A stretch of 64,000 nucleotides of DNA from Phycisphaerae bacterium (GCA_016793805.1 JAEUIZ010000057.1:1-64000); one strand, 5' to 3'. Counted from the first letter of the stretch, positions 33,246-44,177 are shown. Notes: generated by a model not told the origin, from the sequence alone. A program made the numbers and translations.

Positions 33246-34325
33246 CTACGCCTCGGCGTCGAGACGGGCGAGGATGAGCGCCGCGAGCCGCTCCGCCGTC
33301 CGAGTGTACACCTCCTGCCCGCCCCCGATCGGATCGGGCACGTCCGCTCCCGACGGGTCGAGTGTCGAGGTCCTGGACCCGGCGGTCCGGTCGATCTCCA
33401 GCACGGCGCGGACGTGCGAGGCCGTCATCGCGTAGATCTCGTCGGCATCGGCGATCATCTGCCGCGTCAGTTCCCGCGAGGTGTGCCGCTTCGCCTCGTT
33501 GGTGGCTACCCCCATCGCGTCCAACGCCCGCACCGATTCGCGCGTGATGGGCTGCCCGGGCGTGGCGGCCGCGCCGGCGGAACGCACCCGCACTCGGGGT
33601 CGGCCCGGGCCGTCGTTCCGCTGGGCCAGATGCCTCGTGATCGCCTCGGCCATGGGGCTCCGGCAGGTGTTCCCGGTGCACACGAACAGGATCGAACGCT
33701 CCGCCGCCCGATCGACGACGCGCGCGTCGAGCGCGCCGACGGATTCGACGGCGTAGCCGCCCGCGAGTGTGAGGCGAACGCGCGTCGATGCCCGCCGATA
33801 CCGTGTCGTGCCGGTGTCGATGACGAGAGCGACGCCCGCCGGCGGCGCGGGGGCGGCCAGGCCGTTGCCCAGCCCCGCCGACGCGACGCTCTCGGCCATC
33901 ACGGGAACGCCCGACTCCCACGCTTGCGCGAGGATCGCGCGGGCCGTCTCGTCCTCGGGCACACGAACCGCGACCACCAGCCCATCGTCGATCGTCCCGG
34001 GCAGCGCCCCGACTCGCGGCCGCATCGCGCCGAGTTCTTTCGTCTCGCGCTCGATCACCAGCGTCACCGGCCCGGGCAGGAGCCGCCTCAGCAATCGCTG
34101 TTGCACGGGCGAGACGGCGCCGATCCCCTCCGCTGCCACCGCGGCGCTGGGCGCATGCCACGCGATGGGCCCGCGCACCTCGCCCGCGACGCGAGCCCAT
34201 GCCGCCAGCGCCTCGCGCGAGCCCGCGTGGGCCGCGAGGCCATAGACCGTCTCTGTCGGCAGGATCACCAGCCTTCCGGCCCGCAGCGCCTCGGCGGCCT
34301 CTTGGACCTTGCTCGGTTCGATCAT
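33246..34325 (-). CDS. Sua5/YrdC-like domain fused to low-molecular-weight protein phosphatase
   Basis: 359 residues. Residues about 1-195 are a Sua5/YciO/YrdC fold (LVILPTETVYGLAAHA, LLPGPVTLVIE, VAVRVPEDETARA); residues about 200-359 are a low-molecular-weight phosphatase with catalytic loop VCTGNTCRSPMAEA and the general-acid LDPSGADVPDP. The family's nucleotide-binding K-x-R segment and SAN motif are not visible in the Sua5 half (GEVRGPIAWHA and MAESVASAG stand in their place), so threonylcarbamoyl-AMP synthesis is doubtful. The phosphatase half looks intact and could act on protein phospho-Tyr or phospho-Arg. The start overlaps the upstream stop as ATGA. Confidence 0.85.
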   Translation of the reverse strand: MIEPSKVQEAAEALRAGRLVILPTETVYGLAAHAGSREALAAWARVAGEVRGPIAWHAPSAAVAAEGIGAVSPVQQRLLRRLLPGPVTLVIERETKELGAMRPRVGALPGTIDDGLVVAVRVPEDETARAILAQAWESGVPVMAESVASAGLGNGLAAPAPPAGVALVIDTGTTRYRRASTRVRLTLAGGYAVESVGALDARVVDRAAERSILFVCTGNTCRSPMAEAITRHLAQRNDGPGRPRVRVRSAGAAATPGQPITRESVRALDAMGVATNEAKRHTSRELTRQMIADADEIYAMTASHVRAVLEIDRTAGSRTSTLDPSGADVPDPIGGGQEVYTRTAERLAALILARLDAEA

Positions 34326-34714
34326 GGCGACGCCCGCCCAAACGCGGTCGCGCCCTGCCGCCCGACCGCCGGTGCCGCTGCGTCGCACGCCCTCCGCCGC
34401 CGGCGCGCGATGTGCCCGTACGCCCATGAGCCGGCCGATGCAACGCCCGGCAGATGAAGCATCAGGGCCGGGACGAACCCCAGCGGCGTCTGCCGGAGCG
34501 CCCTTCGAACGGCGGGGAATCCGACCAGCACCGTTCCGTCGCGTGTGCGCATCGGCATCCCGGACATCGCCGCGTCCATCGAGACGGGCAGATCGCGCGA
34601 GCGAGTCAGATCCTCGAAGGCAAGGCGGCCGAGCCAGTCGAGCGCCGCGAGCGTGCGCGCGGTCCGCCGGCACATTCCGCACGCGCCATCGTAATAGCAG
34701 ACGTCGGGCCGCAT
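34322..34714 (-). CDS. DCC-family (DUF393) thiol-disulfide oxidoreductase-like protein
   Basis: 130 residues. The defining motif YYDGACGMCRRTAR (residues about 6-19) gives a D-x-x-C-x-x-C centre as in DUF393 proteins, thought to be thioredoxin-like. The C-terminal third is Arg/Ala-rich. The start is chosen at MRPDVCYYDG because a TAGGAT box ends five bases before it; a start ten codons upstream is possible. First gene of the operon with the Sua5-phosphatase fusion and rpiB. Confidence 0.82.
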   Translation of the reverse strand: MRPDVCYYDGACGMCRRTARTLAALDWLGRLAFEDLTRSRDLPVSMDAAMSGMPMRTRDGTVLVGFPAVRRALRQTPLGFVPALMLHLPGVASAGSWAYGHIARRRRRACDAAAPAVGRQGATAFGRASP

Positions 34715-34719
34715 GGGCA

Positions 34720-34725
34720 ATCCTA
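34720..34725 (-). promoter_or_regulatory. TAGGAT -10 box of the DCC-Sua5-rpiB operon
   Basis: TAGGAT, five bases, ATG at 34714. Confidence 0.45.
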
Positions 34726-34785
34726 GAACCGACGCTCGGCGCACCCGGCGGCCTGGTGTTGGTCGCGGAGGGGTCCGGCGGGTCG

Positions 34786-35610
34786 CTATGCCTTGCTGAC
34801 CGTCCGCTGCTCGATCCGCTTCTCGGATACGGTGCGCACGAGGCGATCGACGTAACTCCCCGGCGTGTGGATGCCGTCGGGGTCGAGCGTGCCGGTCGGG
34901 ACGACCTCCTCGACCTCGGCGATCACGAACGCGGCGGCCGTCGCCATCATGGGGTTGAAGTTCCGTGCCGTCTTGCGGTAGACGAGATTGCCGAACTCGT
35001 CGGCTCTCCAGGCCTTGACCAGCGCCAGGTCCGCGTACAGCCCGGTCTCGAGCACGTACTCCCGCCGTCTGGGGGCGTCCGGGGCGCGCGGGCCGACGCG
35101 AGGCGCCATCTGCTCGAAGGTCCCGGCGGTGGCGGCGGGCGTGCGGTTCTGGTGCCGGGTGTCGTCGGCGGGGCGATAGAACTCGCGGATCTCCTTGCCC
35201 GCGGCGACGGGCGTCCCGACGCCCGTGGCGGTGTAGAACGCCGGGATGCCGGCCCCCCCGGCCCGGATGCGCTCGGCCAGCGTCCCCTGCGGATTGAACT
35301 CGACCTCGAGTTCGCCGGAGAGGAACTGCTTCTCGAACGTCGCGTTCTCCCCGACGTAACTGGAGATCATCTTCCTGATCTGGCGGGTCTGGAGGAGGAG
35401 CCCAAGGCCCCAGTCATCGACGCCGGCGTTGTTGGAGATGCAGGTGAGGCCCTTGAGCCCGGTGTCGCGGAGGGCGATGATGAGGTGCTCTGGGATCCCG
35501 CAGAGGCCGAAGCCCCCGACCATGACGGTCATCCCGTCGCGGATGACGCCCTGGGCAGCGAGGTCCTTGAAGGCGTCGGCGGGCGAGGCGCAGCGCTTGG
35601 TGATGCTCAT
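34786..35610 (-). CDS. scoA: 3-oxoacid CoA-transferase subunit A
   Basis: 274-residue alpha subunit of a succinyl-CoA:3-ketoacid CoA transferase. The CoA-transferase family I signature VMVGGFGLCGIPEHLI is at about residues 28-43, followed by TCISNNAGVDDWGLGLLL and GGAGIPAFYTATGVGT. It is about 40 residues longer than usual because of an insertion near 165-205 rich in Pro/Arg (TRHQNRTPAATAG...). The catalytic Glu is on the B subunit, and no scoB is adjacent on either side, so B must be elsewhere. A TACGCT box precedes the ATG by seven bases. Confidence 0.9.
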   Translation of the reverse strand: MSITKRCASPADAFKDLAAQGVIRDGMTVMVGGFGLCGIPEHLIIALRDTGLKGLTCISNNAGVDDWGLGLLLQTRQIRKMISSYVGENATFEKQFLSGELEVEFNPQGTLAERIRAGGAGIPAFYTATGVGTPVAAGKEIREFYRPADDTRHQNRTPAATAGTFEQMAPRVGPRAPDAPRRREYVLETGLYADLALVKAWRADEFGNLVYRKTARNFNPMMATAAAFVIAEVEEVVPTGTLDPDGIHTPGSYVDRLVRTVSEKRIEQRTVSKA

Positions 35611-35617
35611 GGGGCAG

Positions 35618-35623
35618 AGCGTA
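35618..35623 (-). promoter_or_regulatory. TACGCT -10 box of scoA
   Basis: TACGCT, seven bases, ATG at 35610. Confidence 0.4.
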
Positions 35624-35664
35624 CGCCGACTCGGCGGCGATCGTCCGCTGGCCCGCCGCATGGA

Positions 35665-37761
<2,097 letters not shown>

Positions 37762-37950
37762 GACCTTGGCCCTCCTGGCGTCCCCGTACGCCGTTGCGCC
37801 CGGTCCCATCTATCGGCCGGGCTACCTCCCGCCGCCAGACCCGGACACTCCTTCCCAAAAGGTTATACGTCCAGACCCCCGCCCCGGGTCCATCTCCTGG
37901 CGGCACGATCGCTCGATGCTGACGATCTCGGACTCGGGCGAACACCCTCC

Positions 37951-37956
37951 TATACT
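37951..37956 (+). promoter_or_regulatory. TATACT -10 box of trmB
   Basis: TATACT, eight bases, ATG at 37965. The closest match to the sigma-70 -10 consensus among these boxes. Confidence 0.5.
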
Positions 37957-37964
37957 CGGCCCGC

Positions 37965-38705
37965 ATGTCCTTCGGGCTGGGACGCGGCCAACCTCTCGAC
38001 CCCGGTGCCGTCGGGCTCACCCTCGCCGACCTCCCGCCCCTCCCCGACGCCATCGGCACCGACCCGCTCGCCGGACGCCTCGATCCACGGGCCTGGTTCC
38101 CGCACCCGGAACGCCCGCTCGAACTCGAGATCGGGTCGGGCAAGGGCACGTTCCTCCTCGCCGAGGCCGCCCGCCTGCCCGAGACCAACTTCCTCGGGAT
38201 CGAGTGGGAGCACGAGTTCTTCGCCTATGCCGCGGACCGCATCCGCCGCGCCGGCCTGACCAACGTGCGCATGCTCCATGCCGATGCGACCGAGTTCCTC
38301 CGCTGGCGCTGCCCGGACGCGATCCTGCGCGTGATCCACCTCTATTTCTCCGACCCGTGGCCCAAGTCGCGCCATCATCGGCGACGGGTCGTGCAGGACC
38401 GCTTCCTCGCCGACGCCGCCCGCGTGCTCGCCCCGGGGGGTGAGTTGCGAATCGTCACCGACCACGACGACTACTGGGCCTGGATGGAAGACCACTTCGC
38501 CCGCTGGACCGCGCCGGACGCCGAGCCGGTGGTCGGCCCGGCAGGCGGAGGAAACACGGACAGTGGGGGGAGCGCTCCCTTCACGCGCGAGGCGTTCGAT
38601 CCGCCGGCCTCGGCGCGCGAGGGCGAACTCGTCGGGACGAACTTCGAGCGGAAGTACCGGCGCGAGGGCCGACCCTTCCACGCCGCAACGCTGCGACGGC
38701 GTTGA
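37965..38705 (+). CDS. trmB: tRNA (guanosine(46)-N7)-methyltransferase
   Basis: 246-residue TrmB that methylates N7 of G46 in the variable loop of tRNA. SAM motif LEIGSGKGTFLLAEA, the NFLGIEWEHEF strand and the diagnostic YFSDPWPKSRHHRRRVVQ are present. A Gly/Ser-rich insertion (about 190-205) lies before the conserved C-terminal TNFERKY. It is single, divergent from prkA, and is followed by a GC hairpin. Confidence 0.94.
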   Translation: MSFGLGRGQPLDPGAVGLTLADLPPLPDAIGTDPLAGRLDPRAWFPHPERPLELEIGSGKGTFLLAEAARLPETNFLGIEWEHEFFAYAADRIRRAGLTNVRMLHADATEFLRWRCPDAILRVIHLYFSDPWPKSRHHRRRVVQDRFLADAARVLAPGGELRIVTDHDDYWAWMEDHFARWTAPDAEPVVGPAGGGNTDSGGSAPFTREAFDPPASAREGELVGTNFERKYRREGRPFHAATLRRR

Positions 38706-38715
38706 GCCGAGCGGT

Positions 38716-38735
38716 CCCCGCACCCCATCGCGGGG
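38716..38735 (+). terminator. Hairpin after trmB
   Basis: CCCCGC and GCGGGG pair over an eight-base loop 11 bases after the trmB stop and are followed by GTTGATT. The stem is short and the T-run weak, so termination efficiency is uncertain. Confidence 0.45.
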
Positions 38736-38785
38736 GTTGATTCCCCTGCCGTGGACCATCCCGCCGACGGCGTCAACGATGCTCC

Positions 38786-39028
38786 GTGCCCGACACGCCC
38801 GTGTGGTGCTGCGTCTGCCGACACGTCCCGTTCGAGGCGATCCTCCGCCTCCGCGACCAGGGCGTGACCGACGAGCGAGAACTGCAACGCCGGACCGGCT
38901 TCGGGACAGGCTGCGGGACCTGCGTGCCGTACGTGCGCCTCGCGCTCGCCACGGGGCATGGCCGACTCCCGATCCTCTCGCCCGCCGAGATCGACGCCAT
39001 CCTCGCACGCCTCCACTCGGCACGCTGA
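38786..39028 (+). CDS. Bfd-like [2Fe-2S] protein
   Basis: 80 residues with ligands C9-x-C11 and C43-x2-C46, 31 residues apart, the canonical bacterioferritin-associated ferredoxin (Bfd) spacing. Bfd proteins deliver electrons to release iron from bacterioferritin or act as small iron-sulfur carriers. The GTG start has no clear ribosome site. No bacterioferritin gene is adjacent. Confidence 0.87.
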   Translation: MPDTPVWCCVCRHVPFEAILRLRDQGVTDERELQRRTGFGTGCGTCVPYVRLALATGHGRLPILSPAEIDAILARLHSAR

Positions 39029-39086
39029 ACGACACCCGAGGCTGTGGGTGGAGTGAGGAGGTGTGTGGGGGGAAGGCGGAGGGGGG

Positions 39087-40097
39087 CTAGGCCAGGGCGC
39101 ACAACTTGTAGAGGATGCGCGCGCCCACGTTCGCGTCCCACTCGTCCTCGCCCGGGCAGACCTCGACCAGATCGAATCCCACGACATTTCGCCCGGAGCG
39201 CCCGAGTGCTTCGAGCAGCAGGGCCGCTTGGTGGAACGACAGCCCGCCCGGCACCGGCGTGCCGGTGTGCGGGCAGAGGCACGGGTCCAGGCCATCAATG
39301 TCGAACGAGACGTACACCCGCCGCGGGAGCGCCTCGATCGCCTCCGCCACCAGCGACGCGAACGGCCTGCCCGCGAGCAACGCCTCGGCCCACTGATCGT
39401 CGTAGAACGTGCGCACCCGATCGCCCCAAGCCTGGGCGACTCGTACCTCGCCCTCGCCCATGTCGCGGATCCCGACCTGCACCAGCCGCGTCACGCCCGG
39501 GACCGTCTCGAGCACGTTCCACATGATCGACGCGTGCGAGTAGCGGAATCCCTCGAACGACTCGCGCAGGTCCATGTGCGCATCGACGTGCAGGATCCCC
39601 AACGGCCCTCCCTTCTCGGCGCACGCCCGGATCGCACCCAGCGGCGTCGAGTGGTCCCCGCCGACCAGTCCAGGGACCTTCCCCTCGCGGAGGACCGCGA
39701 GTGTGCGCTCATACGTGAACGCCGCCACGCGCTCGCCCGCGGCGTCGATCTCGGCGAGGGCATCGCGGTCGTCCGGCCCGGCGCCGCCGCGTTCGATGAT
39801 CGGGGCCGCCAGCGCGCGCGCGCGGGCGGACAACTCGGCGATCGCCGCCTCCTCGGCCTCCATGAAAATGCCTCGCTCGTAGATGCGCCCGAGTCGGCGA
39901 TCAAAGAGATCGACCTGCCGCGAGGCCTCGAGAATGGCGGCAGGTCCGCGGGCGGTTCCGTGGCCATACGAGGTGGTGGCGTCGAATGGGACGGGCAGGA
40001 GCACGACGCGACTGTCGGCGCGCGCACACGGGAGCCCAAAGACGCCCGAGTCGGGTGCGCCAGCGGCATCGGGGTCGAAGGGTGCGGGGGTGGACAT
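39087..40097 (-). CDS. speB: Agmatinase/arginase-family ureohydrolase
   Basis: 336-residue ureohydrolase. Manganese ligands are in GGDHST, LHVDAHMDLR and SFDIDGLDP, and the C-terminal DLVEVCPGED closes the site. The family hydrolyses agmatine, arginine, guanidinobutyrate or formiminoglutamate; agmatinase is the usual default and not proven here. An insertion at about 95-120 (helical, Ala-rich) is unusual. The start follows TACCGT with six bases between. It is divergent from mutS across a G-rich repeat. Confidence 0.85.
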   Translation of the reverse strand: MSTPAPFDPDAAGAPDSGVFGLPCARADSRVVLLPVPFDATTSYGHGTARGPAAILEASRQVDLFDRRLGRIYERGIFMEAEEAAIAELSARARALAAPIIERGGAGPDDRDALAEIDAAGERVAAFTYERTLAVLREGKVPGLVGGDHSTPLGAIRACAEKGGPLGILHVDAHMDLRESFEGFRYSHASIMWNVLETVPGVTRLVQVGIRDMGEGEVRVAQAWGDRVRTFYDDQWAEALLAGRPFASLVAEAIEALPRRVYVSFDIDGLDPCLCPHTGTPVPGGLSFHQAALLLEALGRSGRNVVGFDLVEVCPGEDEWDANVGARILYKLCALA

Positions 40098-40103
40098 GGG
40101 GCC

Positions 40104-40109
40104 ACGGTA
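40104..40109 (-). promoter_or_regulatory. TACCGT -10 box, leaderless start of the agmatinase-family gene
   Basis: TACCGT, six bases, ATG at 40097. Confidence 0.55.
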
Positions 40110-40120
40110 GCGCCCCGAGA

Positions 40121-40167
40121 GGGGGGGGCGGGCCGGGGGGGGCGGGCGGGGGGGGGCGGGCGGGGGG
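40121..40167. repeat. G-rich tandem repeat (G6-9, C, GGG, C)x4
   Basis: Four runs of 8, 8, 9 and 6 G starting at 40121, 40135, 40148 and 40162, separated by C-GGG-C(C), so the period is 13-14 bases. It is non-coding and between the two divergent -10 boxes. The plus strand could fold into a G-quadruplex. Run lengths should be treated with caution because homopolymers are error-prone in sequencing. Confidence 0.85.
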
Positions 40168-40208
40168 CAAGCGGGGCCGACGATCGGACGACCGAAGGAG
40201 GGCGCGGG

Positions 40209-40214
40209 TACGCT
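40209..40214 (+). promoter_or_regulatory. TACGCT -10 box of mutS
   Basis: TACGCT, seven bases, GTG at 40222. Confidence 0.5.
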
Positions 40215-40221
40215 AGACCCT

Positions 40222-42942
40222 GTGTCCGACCCTAGAAACACCCCCGCGATGCGGCAGTTTGCACGCTTCAAGGCGCAGTACCCGGGGTGCGTGCTGCTCT
40301 TCCGGATCGGCGACTTCTACGAGACCTTCGACGACGACGCGGTGACGCTCCACAAGGCGCTGGGCCTGACGCTCACCCGGCGGACCGAGGGGGTGCCCAT
40401 GGCGGGCGTCCCGCACCACCAGTTGGAGGTGTACCTCCGCCGGCTGATCGGACAGGGCTTCCGCGTGGCGGTGTGCGATCAGGTGCAGGACCCCAAGGAC
40501 GCCAAGGGGATCGTCGAGCGTGCCGTCACGCGAGTGCTCACGCCCGGGACGTTGGTGGACGAGGGGCTGCTGGACGAGGCGACGCCCAACCGGCTGGGGT
40601 GCGTGGCGCCGGCGTCGCTGCGCGATCCCGGACAGGTGGGCGCGGCGGTGGTGGAAGTCTCGACGGGGTCGCTGGTGGTGTTCGAGTGCCGCGCCGAGGC
40701 GCTCGCGGACGAACTGGCGTCGCGCGCGGTGCGTGAGTTGCTCTACGCGCAAACGGACGACGAGACCGAGGCCCCGTCGACGATCGCGCGGGCGTGCGCG
40801 GCGAACGGGATCTCCGCGACGGGTCGCCCGGCGTGGCAGTTCCGGCCCGCCGAGGCGCTCGAGGCGCTGCGGGAGCAGTACGGCGTCTCGTCGCTCGCGG
40901 GTTTTGGGCTTCGCGACGATCAACCCGCGGCGCTGGCGGCGGGAGCGCTCGTCCGGCACCTGCGCGAGACTTGGGGCGGCGTGGACTCGCGGTCTGGTCC
41001 GGGAGGGAAGGCTGGCGGCGTCAGTGGGAAGCGCGGTCTGGCGCATCTCTCGCCTCCGCGGCTGGACGACGGGCGCGGTCGGTGCGTCCTTGACGCGATC
41101 AGCCTGCGGGCGCTGGAGGTTGAGCGGACGCTGCGCGGCGGTTCCGGCGAGGGTTCGGTCGTGGGGCTGTTCGTGCCCGCGTGCCGGACGGCGATGGGGA
41201 AACGCCTGGCGCGGGAGTGGCTGGTCCGACCGCTGGGCGAGGCGGCGCGAATCGAGGCGAGGCAGGCGTGCGTGGCGACGCTCGTGGCGGACCGGCGGAT
41301 GGCGGGCGACGTGGCACGCGCGCTCGACGGCATCCAGGACGTGGCGCGGATCGCAGGGCGGCTGGCGATGGCACGAGCCACGCCCCGGGACCTCGTCGCG
41401 CTGGCGCGGTCGGTGGCGAAGGCGGACGAACTGCGTGCGTCGCTCTCGGGCGCACCGGCGTTCGTGTCGCAGGCCGAGTCGCTCGCGGCGGCGCGAGCGG
41501 AACTGGGGCCGGTGGCGGATCGGATCCTGTCGATGTGCGTCGAGGCGCCCCCGCCGCACCTGCGCGAGGGCGGGCTGATCCGCGACGGGGTGGATGCGGA
41601 CTTGGACGAGGCCCGGATGCTGCGTCGCGACGCCTCGGCCTGGCTGGCGCGCTACCAGGAACGGCTGATCGCGGAACACTCACTTCCCGGGATCAAGGTC
41701 GGGTACAACCGCGTCTTTGGCTACTACATCGAACTGACAACGGCCCAGGCGAGGCAGGCGCCGCCGGCGTTCACGCGGCAGCAGACCCTCAAGAACGCCG
41801 AGCGGTACACCACGCCCGAACTGCGCGAGTTCGAAACGAAGGTGAGCACGGCCGAGGCGAGGGCGCTGGAGCGCGAGCAGCGGCTGTTCGCGGCGCTGTG
41901 CGACGAGGCGTCGGCCGTGGGGTCGGCGTTGACCCGGTTCGCCGACACCGCCGCGGAGGTCGACGCGCTCTCGGCGCTGGCCGAGCACGCGCACAAGCGC
42001 GGGTGGACCAGGCCCCGGCTTGTGGGGTCGCCCACGCTGGCGATCCGCGGGGGTCGGCATCCCGTGCTCGAGTCATTGCTGGCGGATCGGTTCGTGCCCA
42101 ACGACCTGGCCCTGGGCGAGGCCGCGGGCGAGGGCGGTGCGAACGAGCCGCGGCTGGCGCTCATCACCGGGCCGAACATGGCGGGCAAGTCCACGTTCAT
42201 CCGGCAGGTGGCATTGATCGCGCTCCTGGCGCACGCGGGTTCGTTCGTGCCCGCCGAGGACGCGACGATCGGGCTGACGGATCGCATCTTCACGCGCGTC
42301 GGTGCGGACGACGCGCTGCACTCGGGCCAGTCCACCTTCATGGTCGAGATGACCGAGACGGCCTCGATCCTCAACAACGCGACCCCGCGGAGCCTCGTGA
42401 TCCTCGACGAGATCGGACGCGGGACCAGCACGCTCGACGGGCTCTCCCTGGCGTGGGCGGTCGCGGAGCACCTGGCGGGCGAGCACGGCCCACGGACGCT
42501 CTTTGCCACGCACTACCACGAACTCACCACGCTGGCGGACCGCGAGGGCTCCCGCGTGCAGAACCTGCACGTCGCCGTCCGCGAGTGGGGCGACGAGATC
42601 GTCTTCCTCCACCGGATCGTCCCGGGGCGCAGCGACCGCAGTTACGGCATCCACGTCGCGAAACTCGCGGGGATCCCAGCCTCGATCATCGCGCGGGCGC
42701 GCGAGGTGCTCGCTTCCCTGGCGGTCGAGCACGAGGCGGCGGGTGAGCCCAACGGCACGGGGCCGAATCACAGGAAGCCGGACGCGGCGCGGGTGCCGGC
42801 GGCAGGGCAGATGGGGCTCTTCACCGAGTATGTGGACCACCCGGCGCTGGGCGAGTTGCGCGAGTTGAAACTCGACATGCTCAGCCCGCTCCAGGCGTTC
42901 GACGCGATCCGCCGACTGCGCGCGATGCTCGACGAGGCCTGA
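40222..42942 (+). CDS. mutS: DNA mismatch repair protein MutS
   Basis: 906-residue MutS. The mismatch-recognition domain is at the N-terminus with GCVLLFRIGDFYETF (Phe-x-Glu inserts into the mismatch), followed by connector, lever/clamp and C-terminal ATPase domains. Walker A GPNMAGKST is near residue 650, ILDEIGRGTSTLDG is the Walker B/signature and FATHYHELT the following strand. It starts with GTG and has no ribosome site. No mutL is nearby. Confidence 0.97.
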   Translation: MSDPRNTPAMRQFARFKAQYPGCVLLFRIGDFYETFDDDAVTLHKALGLTLTRRTEGVPMAGVPHHQLEVYLRRLIGQGFRVAVCDQVQDPKDAKGIVERAVTRVLTPGTLVDEGLLDEATPNRLGCVAPASLRDPGQVGAAVVEVSTGSLVVFECRAEALADELASRAVRELLYAQTDDETEAPSTIARACAANGISATGRPAWQFRPAEALEALREQYGVSSLAGFGLRDDQPAALAAGALVRHLRETWGGVDSRSGPGGKAGGVSGKRGLAHLSPPRLDDGRGRCVLDAISLRALEVERTLRGGSGEGSVVGLFVPACRTAMGKRLAREWLVRPLGEAARIEARQACVATLVADRRMAGDVARALDGIQDVARIAGRLAMARATPRDLVALARSVAKADELRASLSGAPAFVSQAESLAAARAELGPVADRILSMCVEAPPPHLREGGLIRDGVDADLDEARMLRRDASAWLARYQERLIAEHSLPGIKVGYNRVFGYYIELTTAQARQAPPAFTRQQTLKNAERYTTPELREFETKVSTAEARALEREQRLFAALCDEASAVGSALTRFADTAAEVDALSALAEHAHKRGWTRPRLVGSPTLAIRGGRHPVLESLLADRFVPNDLALGEAAGEGGANEPRLALITGPNMAGKSTFIRQVALIALLAHAGSFVPAEDATIGLTDRIFTRVGADDALHSGQSTFMVEMTETASILNNATPRSLVILDEIGRGTSTLDGLSLAWAVAEHLAGEHGPRTLFATHYHELTTLADREGSRVQNLHVAVREWGDEIVFLHRIVPGRSDRSYGIHVAKLAGIPASIIARAREVLASLAVEHEAAGEPNGTGPNHRKPDAARVPAAGQMGLFTEYVDHPALGELRELKLDMLSPLQAFDAIRRLRAMLDEA

Positions 42943-42944
42943 GG

Positions 42945-44177
42945 CTACAGCGCCGCCTCGCGGGCGAGTTCCTCGCGCAGCGCGTCGGCGAGGTAGCGGT
43001 ACTGCGCGGGTGAGTTGTAGAGTTGGGCGCTGACGCGGAAGAGGCGGCGAGGGTCGCCCGCCACGGACCACACGGGCACCTGGATCGCGTGGCGATCGAC
43101 CAGGGCGTCCTGGAGCGCGTCGTGATATCGCGACGGGCGGACCGCGAGGCGCGCGGCGCGGTCGGCGTCCTCCTGCGGTGGGAGGAAGATCGTGGCCATC
43201 GAACCGAGCATCTCCGCAGGTGCCGGGGGCGCAACGCCCAGTGCCTCGCACAGGGCCGCGCGGGCGCTGACGACGAGATCGTGGTTGTGGCGGAAGACCG
43301 CATCCCACGAGCCGACGAAGGACGCCATCACGTCGATCGCTCGCCCGACGCAGGCATAGGCCGTCAAGTCCCCCGTGCCCACGTAGTCGAACTCGGAGTG
43401 GAGGCGCGATCGGCCGCGCTTGGGCGTGTCGGCGAAGTTGGAGAGGCAGAGGGGGCGGAGGGTCGCGTGGCGATCGGCGCGGGCGTGCAGGAACGCGGAG
43501 CCCTTGGGCGAGCAGAGCCACTTGTGGCAGTTGGACGTGTAGAACGAGGCACCGACGCGCGTGAGATCGAGCCCGCGGACCTGCCCCGCGGCGTGGGCGC
43601 CGTCGATGATGACCGCGATGCCGCGGGACTCGAGGTCGGGCGCGAGACGTTCGACGGGAAGAACCATCGCCGAGGGCGCGGTGATGTGGCTCAGGAGCGC
43701 CACGCGGGTTCTTGGGCTGACGGCAGCGAGCACGGCCCGGGTGATCTCGTCCGGGCCCGAGCAGGGGAAGGGCAGCGCCGCCGTGACGACGCGGGCGCCG
43801 GCGCGGTCGGCGGCGCGGCGGACATTGGTCATGCAGCCGGGATACTCGTGCGAGGTAACAAGGATCTCGTCGCCCGCCGCGAGGTTGATGGATGCGAGCG
43901 CGGTGGCGACGCCGTGCGTGGCGTTGGGGACGAACACGAGGTCGTCGGACCGGCACGAGAGGAACCGGGCGAGCCTGTCGCGGGACTGGTCGAGGAGCGT
44001 GTCCACTCGCTCGATGAACCACCGCACGCCCTCGCGTTCCATCTCGTCGCGGAGGGCGGACTGGAAGCCGAGCACCTCGCGCGGGCACGCGCCGAACGAG
44101 CCGTGGTTGAGGTAGACGACGTCGGGGTCGAGCCGCCAGCGGTCGAACAGGGGCGATGGCGCCGGGAGCGTTCTCAT
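42945..44177 (-). CDS. Class V aminotransferase (isopenicillin-N-epimerase-like)
   Basis: 410-residue PLP enzyme. Visible features are YLNHGSFGACPREV at the N-terminus, VFVPNATHGVATAL, VIIDGAHAAGQV and the Schiff-base lysine in NCHKWLCSPKGSAFL. This sub-family includes isopenicillin-N epimerase-like enzymes and cysteine desulfurase relatives; the substrate is unknown. It overlaps the fucokinase fusion gene (ATGA) and so is the last gene of the sugar operon; a TACCGT box six bases before the start also allows separate transcription. Its stop is two bases from that of mutS. Confidence 0.87.
   Translation of the reverse strand: MRTLPAPSPLFDRWRLDPDVVYLNHGSFGACPREVLGFQSALRDEMEREGVRWFIERVDTLLDQSRDRLARFLSCRSDDLVFVPNATHGVATALASINLAAGDEILVTSHEYPGCMTNVRRAADRAGARVVTAALPFPCSGPDEITRAVLAAVSPRTRVALLSHITAPSAMVLPVERLAPDLESRGIAVIIDGAHAAGQVRGLDLTRVGASFYTSNCHKWLCSPKGSAFLHARADRHATLRPLCLSNFADTPKRGRSRLHSEFDYVGTGDLTAYACVGRAIDVMASFVGSWDAVFRHNHDLVVSARAALCEALGVAPPAPAEMLGSMATIFLPPQEDADRAARLAVRPSRYHDALQDALVDRHAIQVPVWSVAGDPRRLFRVSAQLYNSPAQYRYLADALREELAREAAL

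Noticed and set aside
40121..40167. CRISPR-like periodic repeat
   Set aside because: The units are 13-14 bases of G-runs with no spacers and no cas genes; it is a simple sequence repeat.
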